Assembly (NCBI RefSeq): GCF_965118635.1
Contig: NZ_CBCPHV010000004.1
Location: 1 to 64,000, forward strand
Reading direction: 5' to 3'
Source: Empedobacter brevis_A
GTDB taxonomy: Bacteria > Bacteroidota > Bacteroidia > Flavobacteriales > Weeksellaceae
Length of the DNA: 64,000 bases
Numbering within the stretch: the stretch's first letter is position 1; every line of letters starts with the position of its first letter. The notes under the pieces are model-generated. The model did not search any database. It was not told the origin of the DNA and saw only the letters and a program-made list of their open reading frames with translations. A program made the translations under genes and the position numbers. Shown piece after piece: positions 32,898-41,937 of the stretch.

Positions 32898-33491
32898 TTA
32901 CATTGTGAAAACTGATTTTCCTTCGTTTAGGAATTCATTTTCGATGACTTCTTTGGCTGGTTCGTTTTTTTCGAATTGTAATAGCTTTTCATGAAAACCA
33001 GCGCTTGCTTTTATAATGGCTATTCTAGCTCCTCTAACAAATTCTATCAAACCATATTTTGTAAGTTCATGCGTAAGATTGTCAATTTCTTCACGATGAC
33101 CAGCTGTTTCAAAAACGGTGTAATCATTGCGAATTACGACTGTATTTGCACCATATTGACGCAGTAAACGTTCTACATATGCTTTTTCTGCAATAATATT
33201 GGTTGGAACTTTGTATAAAGCTTGCTCTTGCCAAATTAGTTCGTCATTATTGTTGTAATAAGCTTTTAGAACATCTATTTGTTTTTCGATTTGCATGCAA
33301 AGTTTTCGAACGACTTCTTCGGATTCTTCAATAACAATTGTGAATCGATGAACATTTTCTATTTCTGATGGAGAAGTGCTTAGACTTTCAATATTAATTT
33401 TTCTTCGAGTAAAAATTCCTGCAACTCTTCCCAAAATTCCAATAGAATTTTCTGTATATAATGTAATTGTATATTCTTGTTTTGAGTCCAT
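32898..33491 (-). CDS. ilvN: Acetolactate synthase small (regulatory) subunit
   Basis: A 197-aa regulatory subunit. The N-terminal ACT domain YTITLYTENSIGILGRVAGI with RKINIESLSTSPSE binds the feedback effector, and the second domain follows (RLLRQYGANTVVIRNDYTVF). Length and layout fit the long IlvH/N type giving valine-sensitive control. The gene starts 6 nt after ilvB ends. Confidence 0.93.
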   Translation of the reverse strand: MDSKQEYTITLYTENSIGILGRVAGIFTRRKINIESLSTSPSEIENVHRFTIVIEESEEVVRKLCMQIEKQIDVLKAYYNNNDELIWQEQALYKVPTNIIAEKAYVERLLRQYGANTVVIRNDYTVFETAGHREEIDNLTHELTKYGLIEFVRGARIAIIKASAGFHEKLLQFEKNEPAKEVIENEFLNEGKSVFTM

Positions 33492-33497
33492 AATAAT

Positions 33498-35258
33498 TTA
33501 TTTTAATCTAATTTCAGAAACGCTTGTGCCTTGTTCTACCATTGGAAAAACATTGTTTTCTTTGCCTACAACTACTTCTAAAAGATAAGAGCCATCATGA
33601 GCTAACATTTCTTTTAATGCATTTTTTAATTCATTTCTCGCATCAATTTTTTGAGCTTTTATTTGATATGCTTCTGCAAGAGCAACAAAATTTGGACTAG
33701 TAATGTCTACGAAAGAATAACGTTTATCGTTGAATAGTTCCTGCCATTGACGAACCATTCCTAGGAAGCTGTTGTTTAGAATTAATATTTTTACTTTTGC
33801 TCCGAATTGCATAATAGTTCCCATTTCTTGCAAAGTCATTTGGAAACCTCCATCTCCACAAACCATAACGATATCTTTTTTGGGAGCACCATACCATGCA
33901 CCAATTGCAGCTGGTAATCCAAATCCCATTGTTCCTAATCCGCCTGATGTAACCAAAAGCTTAGAATCTTTGAATTTTGCATAACGACAAGCTGACATTT
34001 GATGTTGCCCAACGTCTGTAACAATTACTGCTTCTCCGTTTGTTAACTCATTTAATGTTTTAATCACCTCAGCCATTGACATCGCATTAGATGTTGGATA
34101 GAATTCTTTATCAATAACTTCTGTTTGCTCTTCTTTTTCGAGATTTCTAAATTCTTTTAACCATTCGGAATGATTATTCTGATTAATCAAATTTGTTAAT
34201 AATGGAAGAGTTTTTTTGCAATCTCCCCAAACAGGAACTGTAACTTTTACATTTTTACCAATTTCTGCTGGATCAATATCAAGATGAATGACTTTAGCTT
34301 GTTTTGCATATTTATCTAAGCGACCAGTTACTCGGTCGTCAAACCTCATTCCTATAGCAATTAATACATCACAATCATTTGTTTTGACATTAGGAGCATA
34401 ATTACCGTGCATTCCCAATAAACCAACATATTGTGGATGATCTGTATCTAAAGAGCTTAATCCCATTAAAGTTGTTGCTACTGGAATTCCAGATTTTTCT
34501 AAGAAATCTTTTAATTCTTGTTCAGCTTTTCCAAGCAGTATTCCTTGGCCAATAATTGCAAATGGTTTCTTTGCTTGATTAATGATTTCAGCAGCGGACT
34601 TAATATATTCAGTTCTTATCTCTGGTTCTGGTTTATAGCTACGAACGTGAGTACATTTTTTATATTTTTTACTTTCAATGAGTTGTATTTGAGCATTTTT
34701 TGTAATATCAATCAATACTGGTCCTGGTCTTCCAGAAGATGCAATATGAAATGCTTTTGCTAAAACATCATTTATCTCTTCTGCATCTGTAATTTGGTAA
34801 TTCCATTTAGTAATAGGATTGGTAATATTGATTACGTCTGTTTCTTGAAAAGCATCAGTTCCTAAAAGTGAAGCGTAAACTTGCCCTGTAATACATACAA
34901 TAGGATTGCTATCAATCATAGCATCTGCAATTCCGGTTACTAAATTAGTCGCGCCTGGACCACTTGTAGCAAATGCAACACCCACTTTACCAGATGTTCT
35001 TGCATAACCTTGAGCGGCATGAATAGCACCTTGTTCATGACGAACTAAAATATGCTCTAATTGATCTTTATAATCATACAAAGCATCGTATATAGGCATA
35101 ATTGCACCACCAGGATAACCAAAAACTGTTGTAACTCCTTCGCATAATAAAGCATTAATAATTGCTTGTGATCCTGATGTTTTAGTTATTTTATTGGTCG
35201 GTAAGACATCCTTTTGAAGCATTTCCGACTTGTTTTGCGTATTTGTATAAGACTCCAT
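33498..35258 (-). CDS. ilvB: Acetolactate synthase large (catalytic) subunit
   Basis: A 586-aa ThDP enzyme condensing pyruvate with pyruvate or 2-oxobutyrate. VFGYPGGAIMPIYDAL and VRHEQGAIHAAQGYA (catalytic Glu near residue 75) open the protein; RFDDRVTGRL is the FAD-region motif, and GDGGFQMTLQEMGT with LNNSFLGMVRQWQ is the ThDP motif (near 465). Its start at 35258 overlaps the 3' end of ilvD by 68 nt. An internal ATG at 35222 (MLQKDVL) would cut the overlap to 32 nt; both precede the conserved core, and I cannot choose firmly. Confidence 0.93.
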   Translation of the reverse strand: MESYTNTQNKSEMLQKDVLPTNKITKTSGSQAIINALLCEGVTTVFGYPGGAIMPIYDALYDYKDQLEHILVRHEQGAIHAAQGYARTSGKVGVAFATSGPGATNLVTGIADAMIDSNPIVCITGQVYASLLGTDAFQETDVINITNPITKWNYQITDAEEINDVLAKAFHIASSGRPGPVLIDITKNAQIQLIESKKYKKCTHVRSYKPEPEIRTEYIKSAAEIINQAKKPFAIIGQGILLGKAEQELKDFLEKSGIPVATTLMGLSSLDTDHPQYVGLLGMHGNYAPNVKTNDCDVLIAIGMRFDDRVTGRLDKYAKQAKVIHLDIDPAEIGKNVKVTVPVWGDCKKTLPLLTNLINQNNHSEWLKEFRNLEKEEQTEVIDKEFYPTSNAMSMAEVIKTLNELTNGEAVIVTDVGQHQMSACRYAKFKDSKLLVTSGGLGTMGFGLPAAIGAWYGAPKKDIVMVCGDGGFQMTLQEMGTIMQFGAKVKILILNNSFLGMVRQWQELFNDKRYSFVDITSPNFVALAEAYQIKAQKIDARNELKNALKEMLAHDGSYLLEVVVGKENNVFPMVEQGTSVSEIRLK

Positions 35259-36882
35259 TTTTTACTTTTAATGAGGGTTGTTTCCAATTATTTTTTCGAT
35301 TTTCTAATATCTTTTCATCAACTAAAAGATTTAATTCGTTTTTGTTGATATCAATTTCGATGAGGTCATCATTTTCTACTAATGCAATTGGACCTCCTTC
35401 AAAAGCTTCTGGTGTAATATGTCCGACGACAAATCCATGTGTTCCTCCACTAAATCGCCCGTCTGTTATTAAAGCAACTTTGTCCCCTAAACCAGCTCCG
35501 ATAATAGCAGATGTTGGTTTTAACATTTCTGGCATTCCTGGACCTCCTTTTGGACCTTCATTTCGGATGACGATAATGCTTCCAGCTTTTATTTGTAAAT
35601 CTTCTATAGCTTTTAAAACATCAACTTCACTATTAAAAACTTGCGCTTTACCTTTAAAATAAAATCCTTCTTTTCCAGATATTTTTGATACAGATCCTTC
35701 TGGAGCAAGATTTCCGTAAAGCATTTGTAAGTGCCCTGTTTCTTTTATTGGATGAGATAATGGACGAATAATATTTTGTTTCGAAAAATCTAAATCAGGA
35801 ATCATTGCTAAATTTTCGGCTAATGTTTTTCCTGTAACAGTTAAGCAATTTCCTTCTATTAATCCTTCTTGCAATAGATATTTTAAAACAGCAGGAATTC
35901 CACCAACTTTGCTCAAATGTTCCATCAAATATTTTCCACTTGGTTTCAAGTCTGCAAGGACAGGAGTTCTATTGTTGATTGCTTGTATATCATCTAATGA
36001 TAATTCAATATTCATAGTTGCAGCTATTGCTAACATGTGTAAAACAGCGTTTGTGCTTCCGCCCAAAACAACAATTGTTTTAATTGCATTCTCTAAAGAA
36101 CTCTTCGTAATGATATCACTTGGTTTAATATCTTTTTCTAATAAAATTCTTAGATAATGAGCAGCAGTTAAACATTCATTTTTCTTTTCTTGACTAAGTG
36201 CAGGATAAGATGATGAATAAGGTAAACTCATTCCCATAGCTTCAATTGCTGCTGCCATTGTATTCGCAGTGTACATTCCTCCACAAGCGCCAGGCCCAGG
36301 ACAAGCATTCTGAATAATTCCACAAAAATCTTTGTCATCAAGATTTCCGTTTAATTTTTTTCCTAATGCTTCAAATGCCGAAACGATGTTTAATTCCTCT
36401 TCTTTATAATGTCCCGGAGCTATTGTTCCGCCATAAATCATAATTGAAGGTCGATTCAAACGTCCCATTGCCATAATAGATCCAGGCATATTTTTGTCAC
36501 ATCCAGGGATTGTGATAACTCCGTCATAAAAGTGTGCTGCACAAACAGATTCGATAGAATCTGCAATAATTTCTCTACTCACTAAAGAATATCGCATTCC
36601 AGAAGTTCCGTTGGTAATTCCATCACTAATTCCGATTGTATTAAATTTTAAACCGATTAGATTTTCGGCTTTCATTCCATCTTGAACCAATTGCGCAAAT
36701 TGATTAAGGTGCATATTGCATGTATTTCCATCATATCCCATACTTGCAATTCCGATTAATGGTTTATTTAGATCTGCATTAGTAAGACCAATTCCATGCA
36801 ACATAGCTTGCGAAGCGGGTAAAGTATCATCTTGCGTTACGGTTCGGCTGTGTTTTTTTAGTGTATCGTTGTTGTTTTTCAT
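35191..36882 (-). CDS. ilvD: Dihydroxy-acid dehydratase
   Basis: A 563-aa Fe-S enzyme making the 2-oxo acids of Ile and Val. Cluster cysteines lie in IPGCDKNMPGSIM (near residue 128) and CPGPGACGGMYTANTMAA (near 193). NIVSAFEALGK, GPKGGPGMPEMLKPT and ITDGRFSGGTHGFVVGHITP are family hallmarks. It is the first structural gene of the ilv operon, behind two tandem leader-peptide attenuators; the nearer terminator lies 41 nt before its ATG. Confidence 0.95.
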   Translation of the reverse strand: MKNNNDTLKKHSRTVTQDDTLPASQAMLHGIGLTNADLNKPLIGIASMGYDGNTCNMHLNQFAQLVQDGMKAENLIGLKFNTIGISDGITNGTSGMRYSLVSREIIADSIESVCAAHFYDGVITIPGCDKNMPGSIMAMGRLNRPSIMIYGGTIAPGHYKEEELNIVSAFEALGKKLNGNLDDKDFCGIIQNACPGPGACGGMYTANTMAAAIEAMGMSLPYSSSYPALSQEKKNECLTAAHYLRILLEKDIKPSDIITKSSLENAIKTIVVLGGSTNAVLHMLAIAATMNIELSLDDIQAINNRTPVLADLKPSGKYLMEHLSKVGGIPAVLKYLLQEGLIEGNCLTVTGKTLAENLAMIPDLDFSKQNIIRPLSHPIKETGHLQMLYGNLAPEGSVSKISGKEGFYFKGKAQVFNSEVDVLKAIEDLQIKAGSIIVIRNEGPKGGPGMPEMLKPTSAIIGAGLGDKVALITDGRFSGGTHGFVVGHITPEAFEGGPIALVENDDLIEIDINKNELNLLVDEKILENRKNNWKQPSLKVKNGVLYKYAKQVGNASKGCLTDQ

Positions 36883-36917
36883 TCTTGTTTATTGATATTT
36901 TTTTGTATTAAAAACAT

Positions 36918-36947
36918 AAAAAAAGCCACCTTTAATAAAGGTGGCTT
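36918..36947 (-). terminator. Second (promoter-distal) ilv attenuator terminator
   Basis: AAGCCACCTTT (36923-36933) and AAAGGTGGCTT (36937-36947) form a perfect 11-bp stem with a 3-nt loop. The A-run at 36918-36922 becomes the U-tract on the minus strand. It lies between the second leader peptide (stop at 36972) and ilvD. Confidence 0.9.
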
Positions 36948-36971
36948 ATAAAAAATTGTTCAAAAAATTCG

Positions 36972-37046
36972 TCATAAAATCACCTTTCCTAATCGTAAGA
37001 CTAAGACTAAAATAATGATGATAATAATGAAGAAATTGTTTTGCAT
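36972..37046 (-). CDS. ilv leader peptide 2 (Ile/Leu/Val-rich)
   Basis: A 24-codon frame on the minus strand from ATG 37046 to TGA. It begins MQNNFF and continues with six Ile in a row and LVLVLRL, so about two thirds of the peptide is Ile, Leu or Val. It is followed after 24 nt by an intrinsic terminator and then ilvD. This is the classic layout of ribosome-mediated attenuation by branched-chain amino acid supply. It is the second of two such peptides in series. Confidence 0.88.
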   Translation of the reverse strand: MQNNFFIIIIIILVLVLRLGKVIL

Positions 37047-37073
37047 AATATTGTTTAATTAATTTTTATCCAT

Positions 37074-37104
37074 AAAAAAAGCCACTTCATTAAGAAGTGG
37101 CTTT
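37074..37104 (-). terminator. First (promoter-proximal) ilv attenuator terminator
   Basis: AAAGCCACTTC (37078-37088) and GAAGTGGCTTT (37094-37104) form a perfect stem with a 5-nt loop; the A-run 37074-37080 gives the U-tract on the minus strand. It follows leader peptide 1 and precedes leader peptide 2. Its stem sequence resembles that of the second terminator (both contain GCCAC and GTGGC), which suggests the two units arose by duplication. Confidence 0.9.
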
Positions 37105-37128
37105 AATTGTTATTTTGTACGTACACAA

Positions 37129-37197
37129 CTAATTACCACTCCTTGGAATAAGAATGACTAAAATAATTAAGTTGATAATGTTGTGAACTAATTTCAT
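37129..37197 (-). CDS. ilv leader peptide 1 (Ile/Leu/Val-rich)
   Basis: A 22-codon frame on the minus strand from ATG 37197 to TAG. It begins MKLVHNIINL and continues IILVILIPRSGN, so more than half is Ile, Leu or Val. A terminator follows 24 nt after its stop, the same distance as in the second unit. A promoter box (TAGCTTTG) lies 19 nt before its ATG, so this is the first element read on the ilv transcript. Confidence 0.85.
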   Translation of the reverse strand: MKLVHNIINLIILVILIPRSGN

Positions 37198-37216
37198 TTT
37201 TCTCTTTTTGATAAAT

Positions 37217-37224
37217 CAAAGCTA
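37217..37224 (-). promoter_or_regulatory. Promoter -7 box of the ilv operon
   Basis: On the minus strand TAGCTTTG matches TAnnTTTG and lies 19 nt before the first leader ATG. A TTTA about 22 nt further upstream may serve as a weak -33 element. Confidence 0.6.
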
Positions 37225-37364
37225 GAACTAATTTTTTTAACTTAGCTAAACTTTTTTTAGAAAGTTCTTAAAAAATTTTTATTAATCGCATATTCGCATT
37301 TTAACATTACTTTTTTTGAAGATTGCTTAAAAATAAGTTTGTAAAATTTTATATTTGTAAAACT

Positions 37365-40300
37365 TTGGAACAGAAAACTATTCAAAATATTTTTAGCTTA
37401 TACGATTCATCAGATTTCGTACAGAAGCTTATTGTAGATTTTAAAAATAATTCACGACATAAAGTCAATATCAAAGGATTTTTGGGTTCAGGATTAAGTA
37501 TTGTAACTGGTCATTTGTATGATCGTGTTGCTCGTCCTACGATTCTAATTTTTGATGATAAGGAAGAAGCTGCTTATGTGTTGAATGATTTAGAAACATT
37601 ATTTGATAAAGAGCAGATTCTATTTTTTCCATCGTCTTATAAACGTCCTTATGAAATAGAGGAAGTAAACAATGCAAATGTTGTAATTAGAACAGAAGTT
37701 TTGAATGTGCTTTCGCATTCAAAACGTCCAAAAATTATTGTAACTTATGCAGAAGCATTATCAGAAAAAGTAGTAACTAAAAAAGCATTGACAACGAATA
37801 CATTAAAAGTAAAAGTTGGAAATGATTTAGGAATTGATTTTCTGACAGAAGTTTTATCATCTTATAATTTTCATCGAGTTGATTTTGTTTCTGAGCCAGG
37901 CGAATTCTCTATTCGTGGAGGAATTATTGATGTTTTTTCATTCTCGAACGAGCATCCTTATCGTATTTCCTTGTTTGGTGATGAGGTAGAAACAATAAGA
38001 ACATTTGATATAGAAAATCAATTGTCGATTGCAACAACAAAAGAAATTACGATTATTCCCAATCTCGAAAGTAAATCGATTAACGAAAATCGTGAAAGCT
38101 TTTTAGAATATATTCCAAAGGATAGTTTAATTATTGCCAAAAATTTTTCAGTTTTAGCCAAACAAATTGCTAGAAATTTTGAACAAGCAGAAAATGCTTT
38201 TTCTGAATTAAAAGGAGAAATAAAACAAGCAGAACCAAATCAACTATTTCTGAATGAAAACGGATTTCTTCAACAAATTTCATCATTTGGATTGATAGAA
38301 TGTTCGATGAAATCTTATTTTGAAACAGTTGAAGAAATAGAATCTCCATTCAAACCTCAACCAAGTTTTAATAAACAATTTGAATTATTAATTGATGATT
38401 TGAATGAACACAAAACAAATGGTTATAAAAATGCATTGATTTGTTCGAATGAAAATCAAATAAAACGTTTCGAAGAAATCTTTGAAGATATCGGAAAAGA
38501 AGTTTCTTATATTCCTGTTTTAGGTTCCATTTATCAAGGTTTTATTGATGATGAAATAAAATTGACATGCTATACAGATCACCAAATTTTTGGACGTTAT
38601 CATAAATTCAATCTTCGAAATTCGTTTTCAAAGAAAGAAGCAATTACGTTAAAAGAAATCAATTCGCTACAAGTGGGAGATTTTGTAACGCATATTGATT
38701 ATGGAATTGGAAAATTTGCTGGTTTAGTACGTTTGAATAATAATGGAGTAACACAAGAATCGATAAAATTGATTTATCAAAACAATGATATTCTGTATGT
38801 TAATATTCATTCGTTACATAAAATTGCAAAATTTAGAGGAAAAGATGGTCAAGAACCAAAAATTTCGAAATTAGGTTCGCCAGCTTGGAAAAATTTAAAG
38901 AATAAAACGAAAGCAAAAGTAAAAGAAATTGCTTTCGATTTGATTAAATTATATGCAAAACGTAGAGCTAGAAAAGGTTTTGCCTATTCACCTGATACAT
39001 ATTTGCAAAATGAATTGGAAGCATCTTTTATTTATGAAGATACGCCAGATCAATACAAAGCAACCCAAGATGTAAAAGCAGATATGGAATCGGAACGACC
39101 AATGGATCGTTTGGTTTGTGGTGATGTTGGTTTTGGAAAAACGGAAGTTGCAATTCGTGCAGCAATGAAAGCTGCTGTCGATGGTAAACAAGTTGCCGTT
39201 TTGGTTCCGACAACAATTTTGGCTTTTCAGCATTTCAAGACTTTTTCTGAACGTTTGAAAGATTTACCTGTAAAAGTAGCTTATCTTAATCGTTTTGTGA
39301 CTGGAGCAAAGAAAAAAGCTGTTTTAGATGGTTTAAAATCTGGTCAAGTAGATATTGTAATTGGAACGCATCAATTGGTTAATCCAAAAATAGAATACAA
39401 AGATTTAGGATTATTAATTGTAGACGAAGAGCATAAATTTGGTGTTGGAGTAAAAGATAAATTAAAAACACTTCGCGAAAATATAGATACATTAACATTA
39501 ACAGCCACTCCAATTCCTCGTACACTTCAATTCTCGTTGATGGCTGCCAGAGATTTATCTGTTATCAAAACGCCTCCGCCTAATCGTCAACCTGTCGATA
39601 CGCAATTGGTTGGTTTTAATGAAGAAGTTTTTCGAGATGCGATTATGTATGAAATGCAACGAGGAGGACAAGTTTACATTATTCATAATCGTGTACAATC
39701 ATTAAAAGATATTGCAGGAATGGTTCAGCGTTTGGTTCCAGATGCTCGTGTTGCAATTGGTCATGGACAGATGGATGGAAAAGAGTTAGAAGCTGTTTTA
39801 CTCGATTTTATTGATGGACGTTACGATGTTTTTGTATCAACAACAATCATTGAATCTGGTTTAGATGTTCCAAATGCAAATACAATTTTGATTAATGATG
39901 CACAAAATTTCGGATTGGCAGATTTACACCAAATGCGTGGACGAGTAGGGCGAAGCAATCGTAAAGCTTTTTGTTATTTAGTTGCGCCTCCGTTGTCTGT
40001 TTTAACAGATGAAGCGCGCAAGCGTTTGCAAGCGATTGAGCAATTTTCTGATTTGGGTTCAGGATTTAATATTGCGATGAAAGATTTAGAGATTCGTGGA
40101 GCTGGAAATCTTTTAGGAGCAGAACAAACAGGGTTTATGATGGATATTGGATTCGAAACTTATCAAAAAATCTTGAATGAAGCCATTGAAGAATTAAAAG
40201 AAACAGATTTCAAAGATTTATTCGAAGATCAAAAATCAGATGAAGTTAAATCCTATGTTTCAGATGTACAGATTGATTCTGATTTGCAAATTATGTTCCC

Positions 40301-40733
40301 AGATGAATATATTGAAAGTTCAGAAGAACGTTTGTTGTTATATAAAGAATTGGCCGATATAGAAACCGAAACCGACTTGCAAACATTTACAAATAATTTG
40401 ATTGATCGATTTGGTAAATTACCAGTGGAAGCTGAAAATTTATTACAATCAATTCAATTGAAATGGATTAGTAAAAAATTAGGTTTTGAACGTTTGGTCA
40501 TGAAAAATGGAGTGCTTTTAGCTTACTTTATCAATAAGCCACAAAGTGAATTTTACCAATCTGATGAATTTAGATTAATTTTAAATTATGTACAAAATAA
40601 CCCTAAAAACATCAGTTTTAAGGAAAAATCACCCAAAAAAGGAGAAGAATATCCTACATTGTTGTTAAGATTCGAAGGTGTGAAAACAGTACATGAAGCC
40701 TTGCAAAACCTTAATAAATTATTAACTCTTTAG
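37365..40733 (+). CDS. mfd: Transcription-repair coupling factor
   Basis: A 1122-aa ATP-dependent translocase that removes stalled RNA polymerase and recruits UvrA. The UvrB-like N terminus is followed by the CarD-type RNA polymerase-binding domain (QVGDFVTHIDYGIGKFAGL, near residue 436), the RecG-like motor (Walker A GDVGFGKTEVA near 585, IVDEEHKFGVG, LTATPIPRTLQFSL, QMRGRVGRSNRKAFCYL) and the TRCF domain at the C terminus. I place the start at TTG 37365, since homologues begin near this KTIQ segment. The frame can extend to another TTG at 37323, but a promoter-like TATATTTG lies between them. No ATG is available. It is divergent from the ilv operon. Confidence 0.93.
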   Translation: MEQKTIQNIFSLYDSSDFVQKLIVDFKNNSRHKVNIKGFLGSGLSIVTGHLYDRVARPTILIFDDKEEAAYVLNDLETLFDKEQILFFPSSYKRPYEIEEVNNANVVIRTEVLNVLSHSKRPKIIVTYAEALSEKVVTKKALTTNTLKVKVGNDLGIDFLTEVLSSYNFHRVDFVSEPGEFSIRGGIIDVFSFSNEHPYRISLFGDEVETIRTFDIENQLSIATTKEITIIPNLESKSINENRESFLEYIPKDSLIIAKNFSVLAKQIARNFEQAENAFSELKGEIKQAEPNQLFLNENGFLQQISSFGLIECSMKSYFETVEEIESPFKPQPSFNKQFELLIDDLNEHKTNGYKNALICSNENQIKRFEEIFEDIGKEVSYIPVLGSIYQGFIDDEIKLTCYTDHQIFGRYHKFNLRNSFSKKEAITLKEINSLQVGDFVTHIDYGIGKFAGLVRLNNNGVTQESIKLIYQNNDILYVNIHSLHKIAKFRGKDGQEPKISKLGSPAWKNLKNKTKAKVKEIAFDLIKLYAKRRARKGFAYSPDTYLQNELEASFIYEDTPDQYKATQDVKADMESERPMDRLVCGDVGFGKTEVAIRAAMKAAVDGKQVAVLVPTTILAFQHFKTFSERLKDLPVKVAYLNRFVTGAKKKAVLDGLKSGQVDIVIGTHQLVNPKIEYKDLGLLIVDEEHKFGVGVKDKLKTLRENIDTLTLTATPIPRTLQFSLMAARDLSVIKTPPPNRQPVDTQLVGFNEEVFRDAIMYEMQRGGQVYIIHNRVQSLKDIAGMVQRLVPDARVAIGHGQMDGKELEAVLLDFIDGRYDVFVSTTIIESGLDVPNANTILINDAQNFGLADLHQMRGRVGRSNRKAFCYLVAPPLSVLTDEARKRLQAIEQFSDLGSGFNIAMKDLEIRGAGNLLGAEQTGFMMDIGFETYQKILNEAIEELKETDFKDLFEDQKSDEVKSYVSDVQIDSDLQIMFPDEYIESSEERLLLYKELADIETETDLQTFTNNLIDRFGKLPVEAENLLQSIQLKWISKKLGFERLVMKNGVLLAYFINKPQSEFYQSDEFRLILNYVQNNPKNISFKEKSPKKGEEYPTLLLRFEGVKTVHEALQNLNKLLTL

Positions 40734-40770
40734 ATATTTTAACTAAAAATTAGTAATATAATAAAATAAG

Positions 40771-40808
40771 AAAGAAGAATTGACTAAATTGTTAATTCTT
40801 CTTTTTTT
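40771..40808 (+). terminator. Intrinsic terminator after mfd
   Basis: AAGAAGAATT / AATTCTTCTT perfect stem with a 12-nt loop and a following T-run. Confidence 0.85.
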
Positions 40809-40961
40809 ATTTTAACACAAATATTCTTGATTTGATAAAATAGCTTCATTTTATCATAATTGTTATCTAACTCGCTGAGATAGAATTTAAAAATGAGCAT
40901 TCTAATATTTTATTATTATTTTTAACGATAAAATTTTGTTGGAAAATATAGTAAAGTAGTT

Positions 40962-41327
40962 ATGGAAACAGCATCAAGTTATATTCCTATTCTCATTCTT
41001 TTTCTAGTTGCTTTTGCATTTGTAGCAGGTACTATCGTTGCGACTCATTTGCTTGGGCCATCGAGAAAAACAGATGAAAAATTAGAAAATTTTGAGTCTG
41101 GAATTGAAAAAGTAGGAAATGCAAGACAACCTTTCGCAATTAAGTATTTCCTTGTAGCCATTTTGTTCGTATTGTTTGATGTAGAAGTTATTTTCTTTTA
41201 TCCTTATGCAGCGAATTTTAAAGAATTAGGTTGGGAAGGATTTGCAGCAGTTGTAACATTCGTTGGTTTATTCTTTGTTATGTACTTATATGTACGCAAA
41301 AAAGGAGCTCTAAATTGGGAGAAATAG
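40962..41327 (+). CDS. nuoA: NADH-quinone oxidoreductase subunit A
   Basis: A 121-aa membrane subunit of complex I with three helices. FESGIEKVGNARQPFAIKYF matches the conserved loop (usual ESGxxPxGxARxxFxVKFY) and is followed by LFDVEVIFFYPYA. It is the first of fourteen nuo genes in the standard A-to-N order. The 150-bp gap upstream, after the mfd terminator, must hold the operon promoter; I see no perfect TAnnTTTG there (GATAAAATTTTG near 40926 is the nearest). Confidence 0.95.
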   Translation: METASSYIPILILFLVAFAFVAGTIVATHLLGPSRKTDEKLENFESGIEKVGNARQPFAIKYFLVAILFVLFDVEVIFFYPYAANFKELGWEGFAAVVTFVGLFFVMYLYVRKKGALNWEK

Positions 41328-41355
41328 AGCATTTAATTTCTAAAATAATAGTATA

Positions 41356-41928
41356 ATGATTCATAATAAAAGACCAGTAACACACAATACCAATGTGAAG
41401 ATTGTTGAATCTCCAGGTGGTTTTGAAGGTGAGGGTTTTATGGCAATGCAATTATCAAAAGTTGTTGGATTAGCACGTAAAAACTCAATTTGGCCTTTAC
41501 CGTTTGCGACAAGCTGTTGCGGAATCGAATTTATGGCGACAATGGGATCGACATACGATTTGGCACGTTTTGGATCTGAACGTTTAGCTTTTACGCCACG
41601 TCAGTGCGATTTGTTAATGGTAATGGGTACAATTTCTAAAAAAATGGCTCCAGTTCTAAAACAAGTTTATATTCAAATGGCAGAACCTCGTTGGGTAATG
41701 GCAGTTGGAGCTTGTGCAAGCTCAGGTGGTATTTTTGATACATATTCAGTATTACAAGGAATTGACGAAGTAATTCCTGTAGATGTATATGTACCAGGTT
41801 GTCCGCCTCGTCCAGAAGCAATTATCGATGGTGTAATGCGTATTCAAGAATTGGTAGAGTCAGAAAGTGTACGTCGTAGAAGTAGTGAAGAATATCAGCA
41901 ACTTTTAGCAAGTTATGGAATTAAATAA
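41356..41928 (+). CDS. nuoB: NADH-quinone oxidoreductase subunit B
   Basis: A 190-aa peripheral-arm subunit carrying the terminal [4Fe-4S] cluster N2 that passes electrons to quinone. The cysteine pair is in ATSCCGIEFMATMG (near residue 52), with the others in GACASSGGIFDTY and VPGCPPRPEA (near 148). Confidence 0.97.
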   Translation: MIHNKRPVTHNTNVKIVESPGGFEGEGFMAMQLSKVVGLARKNSIWPLPFATSCCGIEFMATMGSTYDLARFGSERLAFTPRQCDLLMVMGTISKKMAPVLKQVYIQMAEPRWVMAVGACASSGGIFDTYSVLQGIDEVIPVDVYVPGCPPRPEAIIDGVMRIQELVESESVRRRSSEEYQQLLASYGIK

Positions 41929-41937
41929 GTTGAAATA

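Noticed and set aside
35243..35662. 139-aa plus-strand frame opposite ilvD
   Set aside because: It is a shadow of the conserved ilvD C-terminal coding sequence.
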